Below are positions 40,213 through 48,495 of a stretch of 50,931 bases of DNA, in pieces. The notes beneath the pieces were generated by a model. The model did no database searches and was not told where the DNA came from. It was given only the letters and a program-made list of their open reading frames with translations. This DNA is from a virus, in the IMG/VR virus record IMGVR_UViG_3300013113_000195, positions 1 to 50,931 of that record; one strand, given 5' to 3'. A program made the translations under genes and the position numbers. Each line of letters starts with the position of its first letter. Position 1 is the stretch's first letter.

Positions 40213-41301
40213 ATGAATTATCTAAATCTTAGCGAAATCACAACATTGCACATTGAACACACTAGTAAATGTAATTTACTTTGTCCTCAATGTGCTAGGG
40301 TAGATAATAACGGTAATAAAAACCCAATATTACCAATGGGTGAATTAACTATTGATGATTATAAAAGAATATTAACACCTGATTTTGCTAAACAAATAAA
40401 AAGAATATTTTGGTGTGGCAACTACGGTGATAGTATTGCTAGTAATAATTTTCTAGAATGTTTAGAGTTTATAAGACATTCTGGTGTACAAGGACTTACA
40501 GTAGTTACAAATGGTAGTGCCCAATCTCCTGCTTGGTGGACTAGAATAGCACACATTTTAGATAGAGATACTGATAGAGTAGATTTTAGTATAGATGGAT
40601 TAGAAGATACTAACCATCTATATCGTATTAATAGTAACTGGAAAAAATTAAAAGAAAATATTACAGCATTTATTGAAGCAGGTGGAAACGCTAATTGGGA
40701 TTATTTAATATTTGATCATAATATACACCAAGTAGCAAAAGCAAAAGAACTAGCAAAAGAAATGGGGTTTAAAAGTATTAACTATAAAAACACTAGTAGG
40801 TTTGTAAAAGTAAGTGACTTTAACAAAGTAATGGAAATAGAAACAAAACATAAAAACATTATTTCCAGTAAAGAAAATAAAAATAAAACAAAGTATGATC
40901 AAATTATAGATAAGTTTGGAACATTTAATAATTACGTCGATCAAACTCCTATAACATGTAAATATAAAAAAGATACTACTGTTTACATTGATTTTGAAAT
41001 GAATTTATGGCCCTGTTGTTGGGTAGGTGCTCCTACATATTTTGATGATGAGGATAATATTCAAAAAAAGCAAATAAAACAAATACAAGAAAGATACGGA
41101 AAAGATTTTAATTCATTAAAAAAGTACACTTTAGAACAAGTATTAGAACATAGTTTTTATAATAAAGATTTAAATGATAGTTGGGAGAATACAATGGCAG
41201 ACAGTAATCCAAAGTTATTTACATGCGGAAGAACATGCGGAAGTGATTATGAGTTTAGTAGTGCCGAAGGAACATTTAATTCACAGAGGTATACATTATG
41301 A
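40213..41301 (+). CDS. Radical SAM protein, paralogue of the 32818 protein
   Basis: A 362-residue radical SAM enzyme. CNLLCPQC (C20, C24, C27) binds the catalytic cluster, and [12 protein letters not shown] and NANWDYLIFDHNIHQ match the paralogue at the same positions. The C-terminus has C249, WPCCW (C268, C269) and CGRTC (C338, C342), again an auxiliary-cluster pattern. Unlike the paralogue it has no neighbouring ferredoxin; it is placed among late structural genes. The start lies 37 bases after the terminator's T-run. Substrate unknown. Confidence 0.85.
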   Translation: MNYLNLSEITTLHIEHTSKCNLLCPQCARVDNNGNKNPILPMGELTIDDYKRILTPDFAKQIKRIFWCGNYGDSIASNNFLECLEFIRHSGVQGLTVVTNGSAQSPAWWTRIAHILDRDTDRVDFSIDGLEDTNHLYRINSNWKKLKENITAFIEAGGNANWDYLIFDHNIHQVAKAKELAKEMGFKSINYKNTSRFVKVSDFNKVMEIETKHKNIISSKENKNKTKYDQIIDKFGTFNNYVDQTPITCKYKKDTTVYIDFEMNLWPCCWVGAPTYFDDEDNIQKKQIKQIQERYGKDFNSLKKYTLEQVLEHSFYNKDLNDSWENTMADSNPKLFTCGRTCGSDYEFSSAEGTFNSQRYTL

Positions 41302-41819
41302 CATCAGGAACAGCACACGGCTCACCTACAGGATATGATTTTGGAACACTAAGAAGCCATTATCAAATTAAAACATTAGTAGATATTTCTGCTACTGGTA
41401 TGATATCAGAATTTAGAGCAGATGTACCTTTGCCGTTTGTTGACGATTTAAAAAATATTATTAATAATCAAGAAACATGGAACATTAGTAGGAACGAGCA
41501 ACGTAACTGGGAAACCCTTGTACAATGCATTTCTATTAGAGCTCAGCCTATTATGTTAAAAGAGCCTACTAGTGAAACTGTTAGTATAGGCTCGTTAGGG
41601 TTTGGTTACAAAGGAAAACACAAAGTATGGACTATGGAGTTTGGCTTTGAAACCCCTGATATCTTTAGTAGCGACAATGATCCTGTTAAATTACTAACAG
41701 ACCAGTTAGATATTATACCTGTATTAACAGGGTTACAAGAAACAGTAAATTTAACTTCAAGTACCCTTGCTACAACAGGCGTTAAAGTAAATACACTCTG
41801 TTATGCTTTAGACGTTTAG
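41298..41819 (+). CDS. Late protein of unknown function (structural-type)
   Basis: A 173-residue, largely beta protein without membrane segments (SLGFGYKGKHKVWTMEFGFE, LNSTxxx-like C-terminus). The start overlaps the radical SAM gene as ATGA. Location in the late region suggests a virion component. No family recognised. Confidence 0.5.
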   Translation: MTSGTAHGSPTGYDFGTLRSHYQIKTLVDISATGMISEFRADVPLPFVDDLKNIINNQETWNISRNEQRNWETLVQCISIRAQPIMLKEPTSETVSIGSLGFGYKGKHKVWTMEFGFETPDIFSSDNDPVKLLTDQLDIIPVLTGLQETVNLTSSTLATTGVKVNTLCYALDV

Positions 41820-41827
41820 CATAAATA
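41820..41827 (+). promoter_or_regulatory. Late-promoter-like box
   Basis: CATAAATA directly follows the stop codon of the preceding gene and lies 127 bases before the ATG at 41954. It resembles the exact TATAAATA at 44260 and the CATAAATA at 46890. The following 134-base gap holds short direct repeats. Confidence 0.5.
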
Positions 41828-41862
41828 CTTGTGGTTAGAAGAGCAAGTTGACACTAGTAGGC

Positions 41863-41899
41863 AACACAATAGGCAAACTTTATAGGCATAACACAATAG
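41863..41899 (+). repeat. Direct repeat in non-coding gap
   Basis: AACACAATAG occurs at 41863-41872 and 41890-41899, and ATAGGCA occurs twice between them. Period is about 27 bases. It lies between the late box and the XhlA-like gene. Could be protein-binding sites or chance; the 134-base gap has no other gene. Confidence 0.5.
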
Positions 41900-41953
41900 C
41901 ATTGTAATAGTAGCAACTCACTAATTAACGATATACATAGGTGAGAAGACACA

Positions 41954-42217
41954 ATGGCAGTTTTAGACGTTGAAAAAGAAAGCCTCGAGGCACACGTTGA
42001 TTTATGTGCAGAAAGGTATAAGAGAATGGAAGAGAAATTGGACTCGATTGACGAGCGTATGACTAAAATGGACGAAGTTTTAGTAGAGTTACGTGACGCT
42101 ATGTATAAAGATAAGACAAGTCGTGCTAAACAAGTAACGACTATAGGAGTTGGTATAATAGGAGCATTAGTGTCTGCAGTGGCATTTTTGACCTATCAAC
42201 TAATTATCCTTAATTAA
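41954..42217 (+). CDS. Coiled-coil membrane protein, XhlA/holin-accessory-like
   Basis: An 87-residue protein: a long charged coiled coil (ESLEAHVDLCAERYKRMEEK ... DEVLVELRDAMYK) followed by a single C-terminal membrane helix (VTTIGVGIIGALVSAVAFLT). The size and layout match XhlA-type haemolysin/holin-accessory proteins of phages (about 89 residues). It could assist lysis. Shine-Dalgarno is GGTGAG. No endolysin is encoded nearby in this window. Confidence 0.6.
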   Translation: MAVLDVEKESLEAHVDLCAERYKRMEEKLDSIDERMTKMDEVLVELRDAMYKDKTSRAKQVTTIGVGIIGALVSAVAFLTYQLIILN

Positions 42218-42238
42218 TATCGCGTACTAAATACAAGT

Positions 42239-42517
42239 ATGCTAGTCGAAGAAATTACACAACTAGAAACAACAATGGCATGGGCCAGATCAGGCAAGAA
42301 AGTTGTCCGTAAGTACCGCTGTTCTACAGGCAGGCTTAAAGGCAAAATTGTCTCTACACCTGGTGCTTGTTATAAAGCACCTAACGTTAAAAAACGTATT
42401 AAATTAATGATAACTAAAGCAAAGTATAAAAGAAGAAATGCTTTAAAATCTAGAAGAACAAAACGTATTAACCCAGCAAGTCGCAGGGTACAATCAATGA
42501 ATAAGGCAATGAGATAA
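42239..42517 (+). CDS. Very basic small protein, late region
   Basis: A 92-residue protein, with many Lys and Arg (RSGKKVVRKYRCSTGRLKGK, then KKRIKLMITKAKYKRRNALK), conserved in marine T4-like phages as I recall. It begins MLVEEITQLE, with an LVE motif as in neighbouring late proteins. The ATG lies only 5 bases after an ACTAAATA box, so translation could be nearly leaderless. A DNA-packaged internal head protein is one reading. Confidence 0.6.
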   Translation: MLVEEITQLETTMAWARSGKKVVRKYRCSTGRLKGKIVSTPGACYKAPNVKKRIKLMITKAKYKRRNALKSRRTKRINPASRRVQSMNKAMR

Positions 42518-43671
42518 TGAGCTGGTATAAATTAATAGAAGCAAACCCACAACAAGGAAAAGTTACTAAAATTTCTCCGGATGGTAAAAAGATATCTGTA
42601 CAAACAGGCCCAGGACAAACTATGAATTTGGATTTAGATAAAGATCCAAACATTGATGTTAGTTCAAGTGGTGGTAAAACATCTATTAAATTAAATCACG
42701 ATAATAAAAATAAACTTAAAAAGCCAGGCGGAGCAAAACCTGGACAAACAGTTTCTATAGAATCAGAAGTTTCAGTAGACAACGAAGGCAATATAGCAGG
42801 ATACTTGGCTACTATAGATGAGTATGTAGAAATGTTATTTAAAAGTGCTGAAGGAACAGACAATGCTAAAGCAAAAGAGATAGCATATAGAATCCAAAAC
42901 GCTGTTGATGATATAAGGACGAGAGAACTTGGATTAAAGCCAAGTTTAATTAGAGCCAAATACAATAAGCAGATTGAAACTGTTCAAAAAAAAAGACTAG
43001 TTGATACTGGTTTAAATATAGAAGAAGGCCCCCAAGACAAACATATTTTTAAAGCCGTGTTTATGGCAGGCGGGCCTGGTTCTGGTAAATCTCATGTAGC
43101 ACGAGAAGTATTAAAACAATTTGGATTAAAAGTAATAGATTCAGATAAAATGTTTGAACACTTAATGGCAAAAAAGGGCATGGACGTAGGTGACCCTGAA
43201 CAAATTTATAGCCCAGACGGACAAGCAACTAGGGATCAAGGCAAAGAATTAATGGCGAAGCAAAAAGGCTGGTGGTTAGACGGCAAACTAGGTGTAGTAA
43301 TTGACGGCACTGGTCGTGATGTTGAAAAGACAGCAAAAATAAGACAAGAAATGATTGATTTAGGTTATGGCACAATGATGTTATTTGTTAATACAAAATT
43401 AGCAGTAGCACAAGAAAGAAATTTACAACGTCCTAGAAAATTGCCAATATTAAAAGTAGAACAAATGTGGCGAGCAGTACAAGAAAATATAATGAAGTTC
43501 CAACAACTATTTGGAGCAGATAGGTTTATTGTTATAGACAATTCAGGCGGCTTGGAAGATCCTAATAGAGCAGAAGCATTTACAAAAGTTGAAAGCAGTT
43601 TAAGAAAGTTTTTAACAGCAGAGCCTCGTAATAAAATAGCCCAAAACTGGCTAAAACAGAATAAAAAATAA
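42517..43671 (+). CDS. P-loop kinase, zeta-toxin/AAA_33-like
   Basis: A 384-residue protein with N-terminal region of about 175 residues of low complexity and a C-terminal kinase domain: FMAGGPGSGKSHVA (Walker A 185-192), LKVIDSDKMFEHLM and a GVVIDGTGRD strand, with LRKFL tail. This matches zeta-toxin or polynucleotide-kinase-like P-loop kinases common in cyanophages. The start is MSWYKLIEAN, with LIE. Role unknown; may phosphorylate a nucleic acid end or a sugar nucleotide. Confidence 0.75.
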   Translation: MSWYKLIEANPQQGKVTKISPDGKKISVQTGPGQTMNLDLDKDPNIDVSSSGGKTSIKLNHDNKNKLKKPGGAKPGQTVSIESEVSVDNEGNIAGYLATIDEYVEMLFKSAEGTDNAKAKEIAYRIQNAVDDIRTRELGLKPSLIRAKYNKQIETVQKKRLVDTGLNIEEGPQDKHIFKAVFMAGGPGSGKSHVAREVLKQFGLKVIDSDKMFEHLMAKKGMDVGDPEQIYSPDGQATRDQGKELMAKQKGWWLDGKLGVVIDGTGRDVEKTAKIRQEMIDLGYGTMMLFVNTKLAVAQERNLQRPRKLPILKVEQMWRAVQENIMKFQQLFGADRFIVIDNSGGLEDPNRAEAFTKVESSLRKFLTAEPRNKIAQNWLKQNKK

Positions 43672-43675
43672 TTTT

Positions 43676-43888
43676 ATGTGGTATAAACTCTCACCGATGG
43701 TTAAAGTGTGGCTATCAAAACCAGAGATAGAAGTACTCCGTATTATTTCTGAATCACCCGAACATAAAATATCACGATCGTCGATGAAACAAGAACACTT
43801 CGCCGCAATTAACCTTTTGGTAAGTAAAAGCGTAGTATGGCGTAAGAAAATCAACGAAGATGTGATATATGGCAAAAAAAGAAAATAA
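43676..43888 (+). CDS. Small late protein
   Basis: A 70-residue basic protein (MWYKLSPMVKVWLSKPEIEV) with a winged-helix-like pattern of ILxxIxxSPE and HKISRSSMKQEHFAAINLLV, possibly a small DNA-binding domain. The end overlaps the next gene by 20 bases. Lacks a strong Shine-Dalgarno. Confidence 0.45.
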   Translation: MWYKLSPMVKVWLSKPEIEVLRIISESPEHKISRSSMKQEHFAAINLLVSKSVVWRKKINEDVIYGKKRK

Positions 43889-44264
43889 ACATTTTCCTAT
43901 TGTAACAAAACACGAGAAATTCACTAGAATTAACGATTCCATTGTGGTTCAAGTTAAGGGCGGACTGTGGCGTTATAAAAGACCTGGTTTAAAAATGGAA
44001 TTTTCTTCTAGATTGGGTGCTGTATCCTATGCTGTAGCATACGAAACCAATAGTTATCCGGAAGAAATTAAACGAATTGATGATAATTTAGGAAAACACA
44101 AGAATGATGCCATGTTTCACCAGTATCATTTAAAAGAAGCACACAAAAGACACGACAATGATGCTATTTTACTGTATCAAACACGCCTAGATCTAAGTGC
44201 GGCCGGGTGGGAAAAAGCATTACGTGAATTAAAAGAAATATCAAAACGAATGAACATTGTATAA
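43869..44264 (+). CDS. Uncharacterised late protein
   Basis: A 131-residue, charged, helical protein (VVQVKGGLWRYKRPGLKMEF, KEAHKRHDNDAILLYQTRLD). No catalytic motif. The start overlaps the previous gene by 20 bases. The stop overlaps the exact late box TATAAATA at 44260. Function unknown. Confidence 0.6.
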   Translation: MAKKENKHFPIVTKHEKFTRINDSIVVQVKGGLWRYKRPGLKMEFSSRLGAVSYAVAYETNSYPEEIKRIDDNLGKHKNDAMFHQYHLKEAHKRHDNDAILLYQTRLDLSAAGWEKALRELKEISKRMNIV

Positions 44265-44267
44265 ATA
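44260..44267 (+). promoter_or_regulatory. Exact T4-type late promoter TATAAATA
   Basis: TATAAATA at 44260-44267 is the exact T4 late promoter consensus, 28 bases before the ATG at 44296, overlapping the stop of the previous gene. It is the best example of the motif in this window and supports the reading of the NATAAATA boxes elsewhere. Confidence 0.8.
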
Positions 44268-44295
44268 CATTATATAAAATTAAAGGGCTAAAATT

Positions 44296-45363
44296 ATGAA
44301 TTTAATGGAAATTGAAAAAAGAGTTACTAGTTCAGCAGTGAACAAACAACTTAAAAAAACATTTAATCATGAAATTGATTTTTCCAAGTTAACTCCAGCA
44401 GTAGCATTGGAAGTATTAGAATCAACTAGAAATGATATCACACAAATTAAATTAAGTGGGCAAGATGCTAAGACATCTCAAAAATACTTAAATGCTGTAT
44501 TAACAGTAGAAGCATTAGAGAAATGGCTTACTGAGCAAAAATTGCCTACAGTTAAAGAACACGACATTCCAGGACGTAAAATGCAAGTAACAGATGCTGA
44601 TAGAAAAGCAAATACTCCGGCATGGAAACGTTATAAAGCAGGCGATCCTAGATACGAATACAAAGGCAAAGCAAAAGAATCTGTAACAGAAGCATTCGGT
44701 GATAACGCGACTGCTAAACAGGCTCTTAGATTGCTTGTTGGCGGCCAAAACTATGCTAAAGCCATAAATGCCCTTAAGATGGCAAAAGCAGGTAAAAGCG
44801 TTCCGGCAAACTTTATGGAAGGTCTAGTTCCATTACTAGACTTACTAGAAAACGTTATGTCAGCAAGTTTATCTAACGTTAGAATAATGCAACAGTTAGA
44901 TAAAAGAAGTAAAAGAATGTTAAAAATTAAAGAAGGCATTTTAAAAGAAGGCGAAATGGAATCAGCAGAATTAGTATTAGCCGCTAAAGATATGGTTGAC
45001 CAACTTCAAAAAATGCAAGAGCAACTAGGCGAATTACAAAATGAAAACCTTCCACCATTAGTAGATGCTATTAGAGATGAAATGGGCCAAGATAAAGCAG
45101 ATGGATTCTCAAATGCCGCTAAAGGAACAATTGAAACTTGTTTAAGTGCTGTTGAATCAGCAAGAAGTGGAATGGATAGTGCCGCTAGAATGTTAACTGG
45201 TGAAGAAACAGGTATTGACTTAGGTGCTGAACCTGAAGATGGTGCTGATGCTATGGAACCAGCAGGCGATTTAGATTTAGATGCTGAAATTCCTGCTATG
45301 GACTTAGATGCTCCAGAAGGCGGAACTGAAGGTGAACCGGGGTTAGACAGAGAGGAACGCTAA
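44296..45363 (+). CDS. Acidic-tailed late protein, possibly virion-associated
   Basis: A 355-residue, helical protein with a central charged coiled-coil-like segment (KDMVDQLQKMQEQLGELQNE) and an acidic Gly/Asp-rich C-terminus (DLGAEPEDGADAMEPAGDLD). It starts MNLMEIEKRV, with LME. Driven by an exact TATAAATA box. Composition suggests a scaffold- or core-like protein, but no family was recognised. Confidence 0.65.
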   Translation: MNLMEIEKRVTSSAVNKQLKKTFNHEIDFSKLTPAVALEVLESTRNDITQIKLSGQDAKTSQKYLNAVLTVEALEKWLTEQKLPTVKEHDIPGRKMQVTDADRKANTPAWKRYKAGDPRYEYKGKAKESVTEAFGDNATAKQALRLLVGGQNYAKAINALKMAKAGKSVPANFMEGLVPLLDLLENVMSASLSNVRIMQQLDKRSKRMLKIKEGILKEGEMESAELVLAAKDMVDQLQKMQEQLGELQNENLPPLVDAIRDEMGQDKADGFSNAAKGTIETCLSAVESARSGMDSAARMLTGEETGIDLGAEPEDGADAMEPAGDLDLDAEIPAMDLDAPEGGTEGEPGLDREER

Positions 45364-45695
45364 TGCGACTCGTTGAGTTTGCTCCTACTAAATTATCTTC
45401 ATTAATGGCTTTCCTAGCCAACAAAATAGAAGGTGACAACAAAGAAATGCCTATGAAGGCCTTTATTGCTATGGGTCAAAAAATGGGAATACCTTTAAGT
45501 TATCCTGCTATTAAAAAAGCATACGACGAAAATCCTAATTTACAAAACCTTATCGCTGACATAAATCAGGATAGTATTATACTAAAATCCCCTGATGAAA
45601 TAGACAATGATTCAATCGACGCTGAAGAGCCAGAAATAGATGCTGATAAAAAAGTAGATGATATGGCCAAACGAGCATTAAACAAAAGAAGGTAA
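45363..45695 (+). CDS. Small acidic late protein
   Basis: A 110-residue protein (MRLVEFAPTKLSSLM) with an early LVE motif and an acidic tail (DEIDNDSIDAEEPEIDADKK). The TAATG overlap with the previous stop couples the two. Function unknown. Confidence 0.6.
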   Translation: MRLVEFAPTKLSSLMAFLANKIEGDNKEMPMKAFIAMGQKMGIPLSYPAIKKAYDENPNLQNLIADINQDSIILKSPDEIDNDSIDAEEPEIDADKKVDDMAKRALNKRR

Positions 45696-45699
45696 ATTT

Positions 45700-46158
45700 A
45701 TGAGAATAAGTGAAATAGATTGTTGGGATGGTTACAAAAAACAAGGAACTAAACCCGGCACAGGAAAAAACAAAGGTAAACGTGTTAATAACTGTGTAAA
45801 AGTTAGCGAAACTGAATATTCATACGATAGTGATAACGAATTTTTTGAAGACTACGGATACTTAGGTTATAGTATTGATGAAAGTGATACGTTTGAAGCA
45901 GAGTATCAAGGTCGTAAAGTAAAACTTAACAAGCCAATGCAAGGTGACGTTAAGAAATTTAAAGTTTATGTTAAAGATCCTAAAACAGGAAATGTTAAAA
46001 AAGTAAACTTTGGTCATGGCGGTTCTAGTGTTAAGGGCAAGGCTATGAAAATTAGAAAGAATAATCCTAAAGCAAGAAAATCATTTAGAGCAAGGCATAA
46101 CTGTGATAATCCAGGACCTAAGACAAAAGCAAGGTACTGGAGTTGTCGTAAGTGGTAA
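45700..46158 (+). CDS. Basic Cys-containing late protein
   Basis: A 152-residue protein starting MRISEIDCWDGYKK, with an ISE motif and a conserved CWDGYKKQGTKPGTGKNKG segment. The C-terminus is basic (AMKIRKNNPKARKSFRARHN, ending RYWSCRKW). Similar proteins occur in marine T4-like phages as I recall. Probably packaged with, or bound to, DNA; not proven. Confidence 0.65.
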   Translation: MRISEIDCWDGYKKQGTKPGTGKNKGKRVNNCVKVSETEYSYDSDNEFFEDYGYLGYSIDESDTFEAEYQGRKVKLNKPMQGDVKKFKVYVKDPKTGNVKKVNFGHGGSSVKGKAMKIRKNNPKARKSFRARHNCDNPGPKTKARYWSCRKW

Positions 46159-46175
46159 ATTAAAGTCAAATAGAC

Positions 46176-46204
46176 TTGACAGCAGGTTGTAAACCTGTTA
46201 TACT
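46176..46204 (+). promoter_or_regulatory. Sigma70-type promoter with embedded palindrome
   Basis: TTGACA (46176-46181), 17-base spacer and TATACT (46199-46204). Within the spacer, CAGGTT (46183-46188) and AACCTG (46192-46197) form a perfect palindrome around GTA, an operator-like site. The start codon at 46211 lies where transcription should begin, so the mRNA may be leaderless. Confidence 0.85.
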
Positions 46205-46210
46205 TTGTAA

Positions 46211-46894
46211 ATGATCACAGAAAAGTTCCAATACACTCAATTAAAACGAAATAGTGTTGAAGGCAAACGCCTTTACACGACTCCTAACGGCACAGCCGTT
46301 CCTAGTGTTACGACTATACTTGATAAAACTAAAAGCGAGGAAAAGCGTCAAGCACTTGCTAATTGGAAAAAACGTGTAGGTGAAGCAAAAGCACAAGAAA
46401 TTGTTACTGAGGCGGCAGGACGCGGTACTAGGATGCACAAATACCTAGAAGATTATTGTATTGAAAGTGTATTAAATTCTCCTGGATCTAATCCATTTAG
46501 CCAACAAGCAAATAAAATGGCACAAGTTATTATTGATGAAGGTATGTGTGATGTTGATGAAATATGGGGAACAGAAGTTCCTATGTATTTCCCAGAATTA
46601 TATGCTGGTACAACTGATGCTGTAGGTGTTTTTAACGGCGAACCTAGTATTATTGATTTTAAACAAACAAATAAACCTAAAAAAGACGAATGGGTAGATG
46701 ATTATAAAACACAGTTAGTAGCCTATGCCTTAGCACACAATGAAGTATACGAAACTAACATTAAACAAGGTGTTATTTTAATGTGTAGCAAAGACTTTGA
46801 ATTCCAAAAATGGGTGCTAAAAGGTGAGGAATTTGAACTTTTTACTGAACATTGGTTAAACAGAGTCCAAACATACTATCGTCAATCAGCATAA
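46211..46894 (+). CDS. PD-(D/E)XK exonuclease, Cas4/RecB-like
   Basis: A 227-residue nuclease of the PD-(D/E)XK superfamily, common in marine phages. RGTRMHKYLEDY carries the family His (H76). YAGTTDAVG gives D136, IIDFKQT gives the D149-x-K151 pair, and YKTQLVAYALAH the QxxxY helix (Q168). It likely processes DNA ends in recombination or host DNA degradation. It has its own early-type promoter within a late region, and the transcript may be leaderless (no Shine-Dalgarno between -10 and ATG). The N-terminus is MITEKFQY. Confidence 0.85.
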   Translation: MITEKFQYTQLKRNSVEGKRLYTTPNGTAVPSVTTILDKTKSEEKRQALANWKKRVGEAKAQEIVTEAAGRGTRMHKYLEDYCIESVLNSPGSNPFSQQANKMAQVIIDEGMCDVDEIWGTEVPMYFPELYAGTTDAVGVFNGEPSIIDFKQTNKPKKDEWVDDYKTQLVAYALAHNEVYETNIKQGVILMCSKDFEFQKWVLKGEEFELFTEHWLNRVQTYYRQSA

Positions 46895-46897
46895 ATA
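46890..46897 (+). promoter_or_regulatory. Late-promoter-like box
   Basis: CATAAATA overlaps the exonuclease stop and lies 23 bases before the tail fibre ATG at 46921, with AAGGAG between. It separates the early-type exonuclease unit from the late fibre gene. Confidence 0.65.
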
Positions 46898-46920
46898 CTT
46901 CTATATAAGGAGTTTTAAAA

Positions 46921-48480
46921 ATGGCTGTAGTTCAAATATCTAGAATCCAACACAGACGAGGGTTAAGTGACGACTTACCTCAACTATCATCAGCAGAGTT
47001 AGGCTGGGTTATAAATCAACGTAAACTTTATATAGGTAACGGTTCTACTGTAGAAGGAGCACCAACTATAGGTAATACTGAAGTATTAACTGAACATAGT
47101 AATATTTTAGACGGTGCTAGTAGTTACACTTATAAAGGTGCTAGAGCAGGTTACACAGCAGGTAGCACATCAGCAAGAAGTCTACAAACAAAACTAGACG
47201 AACTAGTTAGTGTATTAGACTTTGGTGCCAAAGGAGACGGTGCTACAGATGATACAGTGGCTATTAATAATGCTTTATACCAATTGTATTGTGTACAAGA
47301 TACAAGTACAATTACAAGAAGAATATTGTATTTCCCACCAGGAACTTACTTATTAAATTCAGACGAATTAAAAGTTCCACCATACGCTCATATGATAGGT
47401 GCTGGCCAAGAAAAAACTATCCTTAAACAACAAACAGCAGGCGGCAAAACAGTTCTTAGAACAGCAGACAGTGATCAAAATGTATCTTCTAGTATTGGTA
47501 CAGGCACAGCAATAACACCTAGATACATTACAGTTACAGGAATAACATTATGGAATACAACAGGGCATGACGTTGCTCTTGTTGAACAATGTAACGAAGT
47601 GAGATTTAATAATGTAGGATTTAAAGGAAGGCTGTCAGCAGTTCCAACATTATTAGGCAACAAATATTCTTGTGTTAAAATAGATCAAACTAATACACAT
47701 GTTACAAGTCATGTTGTATTTGACGGGTGTGATTTTACATTTAATGACATAGGTGTTATTTCAGATGTAGCACATACAAACGTTGTATTTGATTCTTGTT
47801 CTTTCTCTTATTTGTATGAAGGATTTAGAATAGGTGAAAATATTGCTAGTGGGCAATATCCTAAAGGGTTAAGAGTACAAAATTCACAATTTGATAAAAT
47901 TACAGGCAGAGCTCTTTACATTTTTAATGGCAAAGCAGTTACGTCAGCATTTAACACTTATTTAGATTGTGGTACAAATAATGTAGGAGCAGGAAATCCT
48001 ATAGTACCTGTTATTGAATTTAGTCAAAACGGCAATGGTGCTTTTGGTGATTGGTTTGATAGAAATGATGCTGATGCTAAAACGTTTCCTAGGGTAGAAC
48101 ATAATGGTAATGAAGTTTATTCAACGTTAGCAGATAACTTTATTGGATACGGATATTCAAAAGAATTTGCTGGTAAAAAAATTGTGTTAGCAGATAATCA
48201 AACTTCAGCAATAACAACTGGTATTTCTTTAGACAGACAAGCAGACACAGGTATAAAAATATCCTATAGTATTAGCAGAGGCGCTCGTATGAGAAATGGT
48301 AATATGTGGATAACCAATACAACCGCAGATAGTTCTATTGAGGATGATTTTGTTGAAGAAGCAGATGTAGGTGTTACTTTTACATTAGATAGAAGCGGAA
48401 GTGATACAAAATTATTTTATACAACAAACAATCAGGGCAGTACTGCCGATTTCTATTATAAAATAGAACAAAATTACTAA
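46921..48480 (+). CDS. Tail fibre/tailspike-like protein with beta-helix domain
   Basis: A 519-residue protein. The N-terminus (VQISRIQHRRGLSDDLPQLS ... GELGW-like KLYIGNG) matches the major-tropism-determinant-type N-terminal domain of virion fibres. From about residue 90 a pectate-lyase-3-like beta helix begins (VLDFGAKGDGATDDTVAINN and FPPGTYLL). The C-terminus is beta-rich. Catalytic residues of a depolymerase cannot be assigned. Likely recognises a host surface glycan. Driven by a CATAAATA box and Shine-Dalgarno AAGGAG. Confidence 0.85.
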   Translation: MAVVQISRIQHRRGLSDDLPQLSSAELGWVINQRKLYIGNGSTVEGAPTIGNTEVLTEHSNILDGASSYTYKGARAGYTAGSTSARSLQTKLDELVSVLDFGAKGDGATDDTVAINNALYQLYCVQDTSTITRRILYFPPGTYLLNSDELKVPPYAHMIGAGQEKTILKQQTAGGKTVLRTADSDQNVSSSIGTGTAITPRYITVTGITLWNTTGHDVALVEQCNEVRFNNVGFKGRLSAVPTLLGNKYSCVKIDQTNTHVTSHVVFDGCDFTFNDIGVISDVAHTNVVFDSCSFSYLYEGFRIGENIASGQYPKGLRVQNSQFDKITGRALYIFNGKAVTSAFNTYLDCGTNNVGAGNPIVPVIEFSQNGNGAFGDWFDRNDADAKTFPRVEHNGNEVYSTLADNFIGYGYSKEFAGKKIVLADNQTSAITTGISLDRQADTGIKISYSISRGARMRNGNMWITNTTADSSIEDDFVEEADVGVTFTLDRSGSDTKLFYTTNNQGSTADFYYKIEQNY

Positions 48481-48495
48481 TTACATATACAAAGA

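Noticed and set aside
40176-40214. Sigma70-type promoter before the second radical SAM gene
   Set aside because: TTGACC is present, but the only TATAAT overlaps the start codon and the spacing is far too long.
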